Assembly: GCF_041320595.1 (NCBI RefSeq)
Contig: NZ_CP166625.1
Span: 5,268,001-5,332,000, forward strand
Direction of reading: 5' to 3'
Length of the DNA stretch: 64,000 bases
From: Pleomorphomonas sp. PLEO
GTDB taxonomy: Bacteria > Pseudomonadota > Alphaproteobacteria > Rhizobiales > Pleomorphomonadaceae
Shown in pieces: positions 35,293-44,567 of the stretch. Each line of letters opens with the position of its first letter. Position 1 is the stretch's first letter. The notes under the pieces were generated by a model. The model did not search any database. It was not told where the DNA came from and saw nothing but the letters and a program-made list of their open reading frames with translations. Both the position numbers and the translations under genes were made by a program.

Positions 35293-36631
35293 GAGGTGTC
35301 TCCCGGTTGCGGAGCGGATTGAGGCTTTCAGGGGTCGAAGGGTGGTGGTCGGTGGCAATCAGAGTGTTCGCCACCTCGAAGATGAGGTCGCGCGTGCCCT
35401 CGTAGAGGGCGCCGCGGCGATGCTGGGCGCCTAGCCGATCGAAGATCGGGAAGCCGACCCGAAACAGCGGGATGCCCAGCCTTTCCGACGCCTGTCGGCC
35501 GTGGGCGTGACTGACCAGCAGATCGGCGCCACCCGCGCGCGCTTCAAAGTCGCCAAGATCGCCGACCATCACCTCGGCTGGCACGGCGTCCAGGCAGGGA
35601 TTGTCCGCCGTCGATGCGATGGCGACGGGGATCTCGGCGCCCATCTCGGTAAAGAAGCTCGCCATCTGGTAGAGAAGGTCCGGCTCGGCGGCGACAGCTA
35701 TCTTGCGGCCACCGAAGTGGAAATGGCCGTCCAGCATGGCATCCTGAAGCTGCGATCGGCGACGGCGGATCGAAGCGGGTACCGGCCGGCCGGAGAGTCG
35801 GGCAAGCAGGGATATAAAGCGATCGGTAGCGGCAAGGCCGGTCAGGGTTGGCAGCAGCGTATAGGCAAGGCCGGTTTTCCGGCGTAGCGCCTCGGCCGGG
35901 TGGCGCATGTGTTCACCGATGGCAACACAATGGCAGGCGGCGCCCAAGGATTCGATATCGGCGATCGGGGTGCCGCCATAGGTGGAGGGGATCCAGCGAT
36001 CCGGCACCGTGCCGTCGAGCGAACCGGAGATATCCGGCAGGATCACCGGTGTGAGACCGAAAGCCTCGACCGTCTGCCGCAACGTCTCGATGTCGCCGAC
36101 CGTGAAGTGGCTTGGCGCGAGGATAACAAGGCGTTCGGGATCGCGGCGGGTCGCCGGTCGGGTCAACGTCTCGATCATCGCCGTGACGGCAGCGCTCCAA
36201 CCCTCCTCGATCGAGCCCTTGAAATCGGGGGTTCCGGCGAGAACGACATGGCAATCGCCGAGTTCGTCGGCGCGGCGGTTCCGGATCGCGGCTAGGTCGG
36301 CGGCGAAATCCTCACCACGTGTCTCGACCAGCGCCGTGGTGCAGACGCCGATCAGCTTGGGGTTGGCGCGTGTTCGGATATTGACGATGGCTTCCTCAAG
36401 ATGATCGGCGCCACCCAGCACCGTCGATATCTCGTTCATCGCCGTCGTCTGGATCGGGATGGTTTCCTTGAAATGGCGGACGAACAGCACCAGCGCAAAG
36501 GCCGTGCAGCCTTGGCTCCCATGAAGAAGCGGTATGGCGCCCTCGATGCCGAGGAAAGCATAGGCGGCACCGAGTGGCTGCGACGACTTCAGCGGATTGG
36601 TGGAGAGGGAGCGGACTTCGTTTGCTGGCAT
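35255..36631 (-). CDS. nifN: FeMo-cofactor scaffold subunit NifN
   Basis: A 458-aa NifN, which forms an alpha2beta2 scaffold with NifE where FeMo-cofactor is completed. NifK-like core: QPLGAAYAFLGIEGA, HGSQGCTAFALVLFVRHFKE, VCTTALVETRGED, and YGGTPIADIESLG. Start chosen at ATG 36631 because GAGGAG lies 6 bases before it; the ATG at 36637 abuts that site. Upstream open frame overlaps nifE and is not coding. Confidence 0.94.
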   Translation of the reverse strand: MPANEVRSLSTNPLKSSQPLGAAYAFLGIEGAIPLLHGSQGCTAFALVLFVRHFKETIPIQTTAMNEISTVLGGADHLEEAIVNIRTRANPKLIGVCTTALVETRGEDFAADLAAIRNRRADELGDCHVVLAGTPDFKGSIEEGWSAAVTAMIETLTRPATRRDPERLVILAPSHFTVGDIETLRQTVEAFGLTPVILPDISGSLDGTVPDRWIPSTYGGTPIADIESLGAACHCVAIGEHMRHPAEALRRKTGLAYTLLPTLTGLAATDRFISLLARLSGRPVPASIRRRRSQLQDAMLDGHFHFGGRKIAVAAEPDLLYQMASFFTEMGAEIPVAIASTADNPCLDAVPAEVMVGDLGDFEARAGGADLLVSHAHGRQASERLGIPLFRVGFPIFDRLGAQHRRGALYEGTRDLIFEVANTLIATDHHPSTPESLNPLRNRETPHDSRPSPEPRRH

Positions 36632-36641
36632 CACCATCTCC

Positions 36642-38120
36642 TCAGCAATCGTCGGCGTCTTCAAGGGCGCCGCTGGCGAACTTGCGGAAGCTGTGGGCGA
36701 CCTCGACGGGTGTGTCGGTGACATCGAGGAGCCGCCCTGCCTCGTCCCATGGCGCAGGCACGCGCAGGGCCGGGAAAACCGGGCTGTTGACCGCGAGATC
36801 GATCCGCTTGAGCAGCTCGACGATGCCCTCGTAACCAGCGTAGGGGTGATGGCGCTCCTGGTTGACATCGAGCCACGGAGTTTTCGCCTTCAGAGCGATG
36901 AACTGCGTGCGGCCGCCCGACAGCATGATGTCGGCCTCGCCGTCGGCCAGCATGCGGTAGATCTCACGCGGCGCCAGACGATCGAACAGGTGCTTTTCGT
37001 CCTTCAGCGCGGCGAGCGCACGCGCCTTGTCCTCCTCGGTCGACTTCTTGATCGACGTGCGGATGACTTCCATGCCGGCTTCCTGCAGAGCGTTGACCAC
37101 CGACCAACTCTTGACGCCGCCGGTGTTGAGTAACACCCGCTTGCCGGCGAGCCGGGGCTTCAGCGGCGCGATGCGCTGCCAGGCGATCGCTTCCTCGCGA
37201 GCGATCAGCGCCTCGGCCCGATCAAGGAGTTCGGCGGGAGCACCTTCTTCCACTAGGAGACCACAGATGCCGCGAATAGCGGCCGAGGTGTCGGAAATGC
37301 CGTAGAAGGAGCCCTCGAAATACGGGATGCCCCATCTCTCCTGCATGCCGCGCGCGAGATTGATGAGCGCCGACGAGCAGACCATCATGTTGGCCTTGAC
37401 CCGATGCGCGGTGGCGATGTCGCGATAGCGAGCATCGCCGGGGATGACGGCGCGCAGGCGGATGCCGAGCTCTTCGAGCAGCGGCTTCACGAACCAGAAC
37501 TCGCCGACGAGATTGTATTCGCCGAGGATGTTGACATCATAGGGGGTGACGTCGTCCGGCTCGATCGTGCCGACGATGTGGTCGAGAAGCGTCTGGCCGG
37601 CCAGGCGGTTGCCAAGGTTCTTCGAGCCGACAAAGCCCGGCGCCTCAACAGGAACGACCGGCCGCTCGAAGCGCTCGCTGGCGCGTTTGCAGACGGCAAC
37701 GATATCGTCGCCGATCAGCGCGGTGACGCAAGTGGAATAGACGAACACGGCCGGCGGATCGTGCCGCTCGACGATCGTCCGGATCGCCTTGAACAGCTTC
37801 TTCTCGCCATTGCCCATGACGATGTCGAGCTCGCTGAGGTCGGTGGTGAACGACCGCCGCCATAGATCTGAGCCGGACGAGGCGGCGTGGCGATTGTCCC
37901 AGGAGTTACCCTCGCAGGCGAGAGGGCCGTGAACGAGATGGGCGACGTCTGTCACCGGCTGTAATACGATCTTGGCGCCGTCGAAGGCGCAGCCGCCGGC
38001 CGCCGCGCCGGGCGTCAGCGGCTTCGAGCAGCCCTTGCGGCGCACCGTTTCGGACTTCTCCCGATTGGTCGGGCAAGCCGGCTCGTCGAAGACGGTGGCA
38101 ATCCTGGCCTTGAGGGACAT
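36642..38120 (-). CDS. nifE: FeMo-cofactor scaffold subunit NifE
   Basis: A 492-aa NifE, the NifD-like half of the cofactor scaffold. Seen: GCSKPLTPGAAAGGCAFDGA, HGPLACEGNSWDNR, VYSTCVTALIGDD, and GLLVEEGAPAELL. A GGAGG site precedes ATG 38120. First gene of nifE-nifN-nifX-DUF269-fdxB, with its own sigma-54 element 37 bases upstream of the ATG. Confidence 0.96.
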   Translation of the reverse strand: MSLKARIATVFDEPACPTNREKSETVRRKGCSKPLTPGAAAGGCAFDGAKIVLQPVTDVAHLVHGPLACEGNSWDNRHAASSGSDLWRRSFTTDLSELDIVMGNGEKKLFKAIRTIVERHDPPAVFVYSTCVTALIGDDIVAVCKRASERFERPVVPVEAPGFVGSKNLGNRLAGQTLLDHIVGTIEPDDVTPYDVNILGEYNLVGEFWFVKPLLEELGIRLRAVIPGDARYRDIATAHRVKANMMVCSSALINLARGMQERWGIPYFEGSFYGISDTSAAIRGICGLLVEEGAPAELLDRAEALIAREEAIAWQRIAPLKPRLAGKRVLLNTGGVKSWSVVNALQEAGMEVIRTSIKKSTEEDKARALAALKDEKHLFDRLAPREIYRMLADGEADIMLSGGRTQFIALKAKTPWLDVNQERHHPYAGYEGIVELLKRIDLAVNSPVFPALRVPAPWDEAGRLLDVTDTPVEVAHSFRKFASGALEDADDC

Positions 38121-38156
38121 CGGCGCCTCCAAGATGTTTCGATTACTTTGAAGTTC

Positions 38157-38171
38157 GCAAGCCGCATGCCA
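38157..38171 (-). promoter_or_regulatory. Sigma-54 promoter of nifE
   Basis: TGGCAT-GCGGC-TTGC on the minus strand, GG/GC spacing as required. The 15-mer is identical to that before fdxN (44458-44472). Expected start of transcription about 25 bases before the nifE ATG. Confidence 0.8.
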
Positions 38172-38252
38172 GTGGATGAAGAACCCATATCCAACTGAAA
38201 TTGCGTCACTTTCCGGTATGACCCGTGATTTCCGCCCAAGCCCTGCAAAGCG

Positions 38253-38291
38253 ATGATGGCGGCCCGACACGCCATTGTCGGGTTTGCGACG
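38253..38291. promoter_or_regulatory. Degenerate NifA-site candidates upstream of nifE
   Basis: Two overlapping near-matches: TGA-N10-ACA (38253-38268) and TGT-N10-ACG (38276-38291), 80-105 bases upstream of the -24 element. Each misses one base of the TGT-N10-ACA consensus. A CCCGACA/TGTCGGG inverted repeat spans part of the same stretch. Confidence 0.35.
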
Positions 38292-38314
38292 AGCCACGTT
38301 GAGCCTAACGAAAT

Positions 38315-38340
38315 GGCCGGCTCCGCTGCCGGGGCCGGCC
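38315..38340 (-). terminator. Hairpin after nifK
   Basis: Arms GGCCGGC/GCCGGCC about 25 bases after the nifK stop. On the minus strand it is followed by ATTTCGTT and preceded by AAAAAGCGAA, so it could end the nifHDK transcript, though imperfectly; on the plus strand it has the better T-run. Confidence 0.55.
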
Positions 38341-38365
38341 TTCGCTTTTTCCGTCGAAACGGACG

Positions 38366-39907
38366 TCAGCGTGTCAGGTCGAAGGAGATATCGGTGTCGC
38401 CGGCGATGTTGGTCTCGGCATCGAGCTTGTCGAACAGCTTGTCGAGGATGGTGGTCAGGACGCGGAGACCACCCTGGTAGCCGATCACCGGGAAGCGGTG
38501 ATGATGGTGACGATCGAAGATCGGGAAGGTCAGGCGGATCAACGGCGTTCCAGTGTCGCGTTCGAGATACTTGCCATGGCTGTTGCCTATCACGAAGTCG
38601 ACCGGTTCGGTGAACAGCAGCGAGCGCAGGTGCCAGAGATCCTTGTGCTCATGCGCCTTGCAGTCCTTGCCGAAGGGCGAGCTGTCGAACAGCTTGCGCA
38701 TGTTCTCGGCCCACTCCTTGCCGCCGTTGGTGGAGAGGCAATGGACGGGCTCGCCGCCGGTCTCGAGAATGAAGCGAGCCATCGCCTGGACAAAATCGGG
38801 ATCACCGAAGATGGCGTAGCGCTTGCCGTGCAGATAGGCCTGACTGTCGGCCATGGCGTCCACAAGGCGGCCGCGCTCGAGGCGAAGCGCCTCGGGAATA
38901 GCCTTGCCGGACAGGGACGAGATCTTCATGAGAAGCTCGTCGGTGGCACGGATGCCGAGGGGATAGTGGAAGCTCGCCGTCTCCTGGCCGACATTCGCGG
39001 CATAGTCCAGCGTCTTGCGGCTGTTCCAATGCTGCAGCGCGATGGTCGCCTTCGCCCCCTTGGCCGCCTTCAGCTCGTCGATGGTGGTCCCACCGTCATA
39101 CATGCGATATTCGCCGTCCGACGGAGTGTCGAACTGGTCGGCGGCATCGCCAATGAAGGTATAGCTGACGCCCATCAGGCCCAGGATGCGAGCAAGCTCG
39201 CGATTGTTGCCGACGCAGAAGCCATCGAAGCCCGGGACGATGTTGATGGTCTCGGACGAGCCGGCAACCGCCGCATTGTCCTTCCAGAAATGCTCGAGGA
39301 TGCCCTTGATGGAGTTGTCATAGCCATCAATGTGGCTGCCGACGAAGGACGGCGTATGGGCGAAGGGCACGTCGAAGTCTTCAGGTACCGACCCCTTGGC
39401 CTTGGCGGTGCCGATGAAGCCGTGCAAGTCGTCGCCAATCACCTCGGCCATGCAGGTGGTCGAAACGGTGATCATCTTCGGCTGGTACAGCGCATAGCAG
39501 TTGGCGAGGCCATCGACCATGTTGTTGAGGCCGCCGAACACCGCCGCGTCCTCGGTCATCGACGAGGAGACCGCCGTGCAGGGTTCCTTGAAGTGACGGG
39601 AGAGATGCGAGCGGAAATAGGCAGCGCAACCCTGCGAGCCATGCACGAAGCTCATGGTCTTCTCGAAGCCGGCGGCGGCGAATACCGCGCCGAGCGGCTG
39701 GCAGGCCTTGGCCGGGTTGATCACCAGCGCCTCACGGGCGAAGTTCTTTTCCCGGTACTCCCAACCCTTGGTGTATTCGCCCTGAAGCGCCGTGGCGTCG
39801 ATGCTGGCGGCACCGTCGCAAGCCTTCTTGCGGGCGAACATTTCCTGATATTCCGGCTCGCGGAACAAGGGGCCGTGGTCGAGGATCTTCTCTGCTGACT
39901 GGGGCAT
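38366..39907 (-). CDS. nifK: Nitrogenase MoFe protein beta subunit NifK
   Basis: A 513-aa beta subunit. P-cluster cysteine regions are visible: [45 protein letters not shown]. The N-terminal NifK extension ending in [18 protein letters not shown] is intact. Third gene of nifHDK, 131 bases after nifD, a gap that contains two hairpins. Confidence 0.98.
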   Translation of the reverse strand: MPQSAEKILDHGPLFREPEYQEMFARKKACDGAASIDATALQGEYTKGWEYREKNFAREALVINPAKACQPLGAVFAAAGFEKTMSFVHGSQGCAAYFRSHLSRHFKEPCTAVSSSMTEDAAVFGGLNNMVDGLANCYALYQPKMITVSTTCMAEVIGDDLHGFIGTAKAKGSVPEDFDVPFAHTPSFVGSHIDGYDNSIKGILEHFWKDNAAVAGSSETINIVPGFDGFCVGNNRELARILGLMGVSYTFIGDAADQFDTPSDGEYRMYDGGTTIDELKAAKGAKATIALQHWNSRKTLDYAANVGQETASFHYPLGIRATDELLMKISSLSGKAIPEALRLERGRLVDAMADSQAYLHGKRYAIFGDPDFVQAMARFILETGGEPVHCLSTNGGKEWAENMRKLFDSSPFGKDCKAHEHKDLWHLRSLLFTEPVDFVIGNSHGKYLERDTGTPLIRLTFPIFDRHHHHRFPVIGYQGGLRVLTTILDKLFDKLDAETNIAGDTDISFDLTR

Positions 39908-39968
39908 TGTCTGACCTCATCGCCCGCGCCGCGCCATACGGCGGCCAGACGGGCATAGGAGTATCGGT

Positions 39969-39983
39969 CACGCGGAACGCGTG
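39969..39983 (-). other. Small hairpin in the nifD-nifK gap
   Basis: CACGCG-GAA-CGCGTG, perfect 6-bp arms with a 3-base loop. Probably an mRNA structure affecting nifK expression. Confidence 0.4.
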
Positions 39984-40009
39984 GTGAAAGGATCGGCTTT
40001 TGGGGAGCC

Positions 40010-40029
40010 CCCTCCCCTTCCCGGGAGGG
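40010..40029 (-). other. Hairpin just after nifD
   Basis: CCCTCCC-N6-GGGAGGG starting 10 bases past the nifD stop. A likely 3'-end stabiliser of nifHD mRNA. Confidence 0.45.
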
Positions 40030-40038
40030 AGCATCAGG

Positions 40039-41553
40039 TCATTCGGCGGCGGCGAGGAGTTCGCCACCATCGGTCCAAGGCGCGTCGAACAGGGCCCAGA
40101 CCGGATTGTTGATGGCGAGATCCATGTCGCGGGCGAAGATGGCAAAGCCATCGTAGCCGTGGTACGGGCCCGAATAGTCCCAGGAATGCATCTGGCGGAA
40201 CGGGATACCCATCTTCTGGACCGGATACTTTTCCTTGATGCCCGAGCCGACCAGATCCGGACGGATCTTCTCGACGAACTTCTCCAACTCGTAGCCGGTG
40301 ACGTCGTCGTAGATCAGCGTGCCCGGCTTGGCGTAGTGGCCGGTGCGCTGGTAGTCGTCGTTATGGCCGAACTCGTAGCCCGTGCCGGCGATCTCCATGC
40401 CGAGATCCTCATAGGCGGTCATGACGTGGCGCGGCCGGAGGCCGCCGACGTAAAGCATGACTTTCTTGCCCTTGAGGCGCGGGCCAAATTTTTCCAGAAT
40501 GCTATCGACTAGCGGCTTGTACTTGGCGATGACCTCCTCGGCCTTCGCCTCGATCTCCGGGCCGAAGTGCTTGGCGATCTTGCGCAAGCTGGCGGCGATC
40601 TGCGACGGGCCGAAGAAGTTGTATTCCATCCAGGGGATACCGTACTTCTCTTCCATGTGCCGGCAGATGTAGTTCATCGAGCGGTAGCAGTGGATGAGGT
40701 TGAGCTTGGCCTTGGGCGCACGCTCCATCTCGGCGAGCGTGGCATCGCCCGACCAGTTGCCACAGATGCGAAGCCCCATCTCTTCGAGGAGGCGGCGTGA
40801 AGCCCAGGCGTCGCCGCCGATGTTGTAGTCGCCGACGATGTTGACATCGTAGGGGCCGGCTTCCCACTCGGCCTCGGCGCTCTTGTCGAGCACCCAGTCG
40901 CGGATGGCGTCGTTGGCGATATGGTGACCGAGCGACTGCGACACGCCACGAAAGCCCTCGCAGCGGACGGGAACGATGGTCTTGCCAATTTCCTTGCCCT
41001 TGCGGCGGGAGACGGCTTCGATGTCGTCGCCGATCAGGCCGATCGGGCATTCGGACTGCACCGAGATGCCGCCGTTCAGCGGGAACATCTGCTCGATCTC
41101 GTCGATCACCTTGTCCAGCTTCTTGTCACCGCCGAAGACGATGTCCTTCTCCTGGAAGTCAGAGGTAATCTGCATGGTGCCGAAGGCGTCGATGCCGGTG
41201 GTGCCGACATAGTAGTTGCGGCGCTGGGACCAGGAATACTGGCCACAGCCGACCGGGCCATGGCTGATATGGACCATGTCCTTGACCGGTCCCCACACCA
41301 CGCCCTTGGAGCCGGCGTAGGCACAGCCGCGGATGGTCATGACGCCGGGGATCGACTTGATGTTGGACTTGACGTCGCACTCGGTGAGAAGAGGCCCTTC
41401 CTCGCCGACAGGGGCGTCCGAGACCGCCTCGACTGCCTTGGCAACGGCGAGATGCTTCTTGCGCCGCTTGGCGAACTTTTCGGGGTACTGGGCGAGGACC
41501 TCGGTGATGTACTGCTCGTGGGCCTTGCCGTCGTTTTCGTAACTGTCGCTCAT
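40039..41553 (-). CDS. nifD: Nitrogenase MoFe protein alpha subunit NifD
   Basis: A 504-aa alpha subunit that holds FeMo-cofactor. P-cluster cysteines are in [31 protein letters not shown] and [11 protein letters not shown]. The cofactor ligands are the Cys in [12 protein letters not shown] and the His in [14 protein letters not shown]. All motifs are of the Mo type, not V or Fe-only. Start at ATG 41553 (MSDSYEND), 81 bases after the nifH stop. Confidence 0.98.
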   Translation of the reverse strand: MSDSYENDGKAHEQYITEVLAQYPEKFAKRRKKHLAVAKAVEAVSDAPVGEEGPLLTECDVKSNIKSIPGVMTIRGCAYAGSKGVVWGPVKDMVHISHGPVGCGQYSWSQRRNYYVGTTGIDAFGTMQITSDFQEKDIVFGGDKKLDKVIDEIEQMFPLNGGISVQSECPIGLIGDDIEAVSRRKGKEIGKTIVPVRCEGFRGVSQSLGHHIANDAIRDWVLDKSAEAEWEAGPYDVNIVGDYNIGGDAWASRRLLEEMGLRICGNWSGDATLAEMERAPKAKLNLIHCYRSMNYICRHMEEKYGIPWMEYNFFGPSQIAASLRKIAKHFGPEIEAKAEEVIAKYKPLVDSILEKFGPRLKGKKVMLYVGGLRPRHVMTAYEDLGMEIAGTGYEFGHNDDYQRTGHYAKPGTLIYDDVTGYELEKFVEKIRPDLVGSGIKEKYPVQKMGIPFRQMHSWDYSGPYHGYDGFAIFARDMDLAINNPVWALFDAPWTDGGELLAAAE

Positions 41554-41585
41554 GGACTTGTCCTCGCGGAAGGGGAAGGGAAACA

Positions 41586-41620
41586 GCGCGGATACCAGGG
41601 TCAAGGCCCGGTACCCGCGC
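41586..41620 (-). other. Strong hairpin between nifH and nifD
   Basis: Arms of 14 bases (41586-41599 and 41607-41620), 12 of 14 positions complementary and most GC, with a 7-base loop. It starts about 15 bases after the nifH stop. Such a structure can keep nifH mRNA in excess of nifDK. Confidence 0.6.
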
Positions 41621-41634
41621 GCCCTCCCCAGGGA

Positions 41635-42671
<1,037 letters not shown>

Positions 42672-42714
42672 GTCTTAAAGGAAAACAGCTCATGATGAGA
42701 GCGGGGACAGGGGC

Positions 42715-42730
42715 TGTCGCGGGTCCGACA
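42715..42730. promoter_or_regulatory. NifA upstream activator site of nifH
   Basis: TGTCGCGGGTCCGACA: exact TGT-N10-ACA, 80 bases upstream of the -24 box, a standard distance. Confidence 0.8.
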
Positions 42731-42773
42731 AAAGTCGACAGTCAATGTCGGAAGAAGGCACGTCGGCGTCATG

Positions 42774-42798
42774 AAAAAGGCCGCCCCGAAGGGCGGCC
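42774..42798 (-). terminator. Rho-independent terminator of the fdxN operon
   Basis: On the minus strand GGCCGCCC-TTCG-GGGCGGCC followed by TTTTT: a perfect 8-bp stem, UUCG tetraloop and U-run, 48 bases after the SIR2-like gene. It insulates that operon from the nifH promoter. Confidence 0.95.
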
Positions 42799-42845
42799 AG
42801 ATGGGGCGGACGGAGGGGAGTCGAACACGATGTCCGCCCAAGGGA

Positions 42846-43715
42846 TCAGCCGGCGAGGAGCTGTGTTGCCTCCACGAGCGGCATGTCGATCAACGCAATG
42901 CCCTCGGCGGCGAGGAAGCGCCGCTCGTTCAAACTCAGGCGATCGGCCTCTGCCACGCAGGCATGCGGACCGGCCGATCGCTTGAGGATCTGTCGGGCGT
43001 AGGTCCGCAGCATCTGGTCGTGGAAGCGACAACCCAGAAACAGGAAGCCGCGCGTCGCCCTCCGTGTCCGAACCTCCTCCGGAATCGGCGTCTGGATGTC
43101 GATCTCGGTCAGCACCTCGACATAATCGCTGTCGGAAACCAGCACATCGCCTTCCGGCCGAATGCCACCGTGCGGCGTGTAGACCAGCGTATGGGCACCG
43201 TCCGGCTCGGCGGCGCGACCGGCGTGGTCGAAGCCACGATACCAGCGATCTTCGGCGATGGTGGCACGCGACATTCCCTGAACGTCGACCATGTCGGTCC
43301 GTCCGGTTTCGGCCAGAGCGGCGGCGAGCGTGCCGTCGTACCAGCTGTCGACGACGAGGCCGAGTGGCAGCCCGGCAAGGAAGCGATGGAAGTCGGAAGG
43401 GTGCGGCTCCGCCGCGAAGATGTCGGCCATCAGCTTCTTCAAGGTGCGGCGATGGCGGTGGCTCTCGATATACTGAGCCACGGCCCACATGTTGCCGCGG
43501 ATGCGGCCGGGCACCGGCACGCGCTTCTGCAATGCCGCGGCCACCTCCTCCGGCGAAGTGGGCATCGGCGAAGCCCCTTCGAGTGTCAGCAGACCCGGCC
43601 CGAGATAGGGAACGAGGCGATCGGCGAGAAGGTTAGCGCGAAGGTCAACGAGGGCCACGCGCGCGGCTGCGCCGGAGAGCATCTCCAGAGGACCGCCGGC
43701 GAGAAGCGCGCTCAT
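42846..43715 (-). CDS. SIR2-like domain protein in the nif cluster
   Basis: A 289-aa protein resembling the SIR2-like family (PF13289 type): an N-terminal glycine-rich nucleotide-binding stretch (LVPYLGPGLLTLEG), VVDSWYDGTLAAAL, TLVYTPHGGI, and a C-terminal FLFLGCRFHDQMLRTYARQI. SIR2-fold proteins bind NAD and act as deacylases, ADP-ribosyl-transferring enzymes or NADases; which applies here is unknown. One base separates it from nifT and it is followed directly by a terminator, so it is the last gene of the NifA-controlled fdxN-nifZ-nifT unit. Confidence 0.75.
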   Translation of the reverse strand: MSALLAGGPLEMLSGAAARVALVDLRANLLADRLVPYLGPGLLTLEGASPMPTSPEEVAAALQKRVPVPGRIRGNMWAVAQYIESHRHRRTLKKLMADIFAAEPHPSDFHRFLAGLPLGLVVDSWYDGTLAAALAETGRTDMVDVQGMSRATIAEDRWYRGFDHAGRAAEPDGAHTLVYTPHGGIRPEGDVLVSDSDYVEVLTEIDIQTPIPEEVRTRRATRGFLFLGCRFHDQMLRTYARQILKRSAGPHACVAEADRLSLNERRFLAAEGIALIDMPLVEATQLLAG

Positions 43716-43716
43716 G

Positions 43717-43929
43717 TCAGTCGTCCTCGCCGCGCCGGCGGGCGTTGACAGTCACCGGCAGGCGGGTTTCGGAGGGCATGTCGGGCAGGTCCAGGACCCA
43801 GCCGTTCTTCAGCGTCACTGCGCCGCCCCACAGATCATCCCTTTCCTGAGAGATGATCGGCTCTTCGAGGTCCTTCTTGGCAACGTAGGCCGACAGGCCC
43901 TTCGCCGACTGGCGGATCATCACTTTCAT
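43717..43929 (-). CDS. nifT: NifT/FixU family protein
   Basis: A 70-aa NifT: MKVMIRQSAKGLSAYVAKKD, DLWGGAVTLKNGW, LPDMPSETRLPVTVNARRR. Conserved in nif clusters but with no known biochemical role. ATGA overlap with nifZ. Confidence 0.93.
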   Translation of the reverse strand: MKVMIRQSAKGLSAYVAKKDLEEPIISQERDDLWGGAVTLKNGWVLDLPDMPSETRLPVTVNARRRGEDD

Positions 43930-44225
43930 CGCGGGGGGCGCTCCGTCCTCTCGAGAGCATCGAGCGCGGTCAATTCCCGCGCCCGCATGCCGACCAGAAT
44001 GCCGCGATCGACCCAGTCGACCGCGTAGATGTAGAACTGTTGCAGGAAGGTGCCGATGTCGCGCACATAGCCGACATCCCCCTTGTGAACGAGGCGCTCG
44101 CCGATATCGCGTCCCGGATAGGTGCCGTCGTTTTTCACGTTGAGACGTGCGACCACCTTGTCGCCGGGCAGGAAGCGCGGCGGGCCGTCGATCTCGACAT
44201 CGAGCTCGCGATCGACAAAGGCCAT
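43926..44225 (-). CDS. nifZ: NifZ family protein
   Basis: A 99-aa NifZ, which assists maturation of the second P-cluster of the MoFe protein in Azotobacter. Family core: PGDKVVARLNVKNDGTYPGRD, GDVGYVRDIGTFLQQFYIY. ATG 44225 follows the fdxN stop by one base; its ribosome site is inside fdxN. An in-frame start 18 bases earlier is less likely. Confidence 0.93.
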   Translation of the reverse strand: MAFVDRELDVEIDGPPRFLPGDKVVARLNVKNDGTYPGRDIGERLVHKGDVGYVRDIGTFLQQFYIYAVDWVDRGILVGMRARELTALDALERTERPPR

Positions 44226-44226
44226 C

Positions 44227-44421
44227 TCAGGCCGCCTTGGCAATCGCGCCGGATGGGCAGACCTCGTCGCATTGCGGTGCGTCAGCGGCGCCCTGGCATT
44301 CGGTGCATTTCTTTGGGTCGATCACGTAAACAGCGCCTTTGAAGCGGATGGCCTTCGAGGGGCATTCGCTTTCACAGGCACCACAGGCGGTGCAGTCGTC
44401 GGCGTTGATGGACATGGCCAT
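44227..44421 (-). CDS. fdxN: 2[4Fe-4S] ferredoxin FdxN
   Basis: A 64-aa bacterial ferredoxin with cluster motifs [12 protein letters not shown] and C-x2-C-x8-C-x3-C ([14 protein letters not shown]). It is the main electron donor to nitrogenase in several alphaproteobacteria. AAGGAG lies 8 bases before ATG 44421. Preceded by a sigma-54 promoter and a perfect NifA site. Confidence 0.95.
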   Translation of the reverse strand: MAMSINADDCTACGACESECPSKAIRFKGAVYVIDPKKCTECQGAADAPQCDEVCPSGAIAKAA

Positions 44422-44457
44422 GGCGATATCTCCTTGGAACGGGTCGCCATCAACATC

Positions 44458-44472
44458 GCAAGCCGCATGCCA
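44458..44472 (-). promoter_or_regulatory. Sigma-54 promoter of fdxN operon
   Basis: TGGCAT-GCGGC-TTGC on the minus strand, same 15 bases as at nifE; 37 bases from the -12 side to the fdxN ATG. Confidence 0.85.
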
Positions 44473-44543
44473 CGGAAAATCTTGTTTTCCATCAATGCGC
44501 TATGGAGAGCTCACTGAGAAAAGGCCTGGAAGCGACATGCCCT

Positions 44544-44559
44544 TGTCGGACTTCCGACA
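44544..44559. promoter_or_regulatory. NifA upstream activator site of fdxN
   Basis: TGTCGGACTTCCGACA: a perfect palindrome fitting TGT-N10-ACA, 72 bases upstream of the -24 box, next to the nifA stop codon. Confidence 0.88.
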
Positions 44560-44567
44560 GAGCGTGG

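Noticed and set aside
38341-38351. T-run after the 38315 hairpin read as a plus-strand terminator
   Set aside because: There is no plus-strand gene before it; the hairpin more likely belongs to the end of nifK on the minus strand.
38498-39898. 466-codon open frame opposite nifK
   Set aside because: Shadow of nifK with typical antisense composition.
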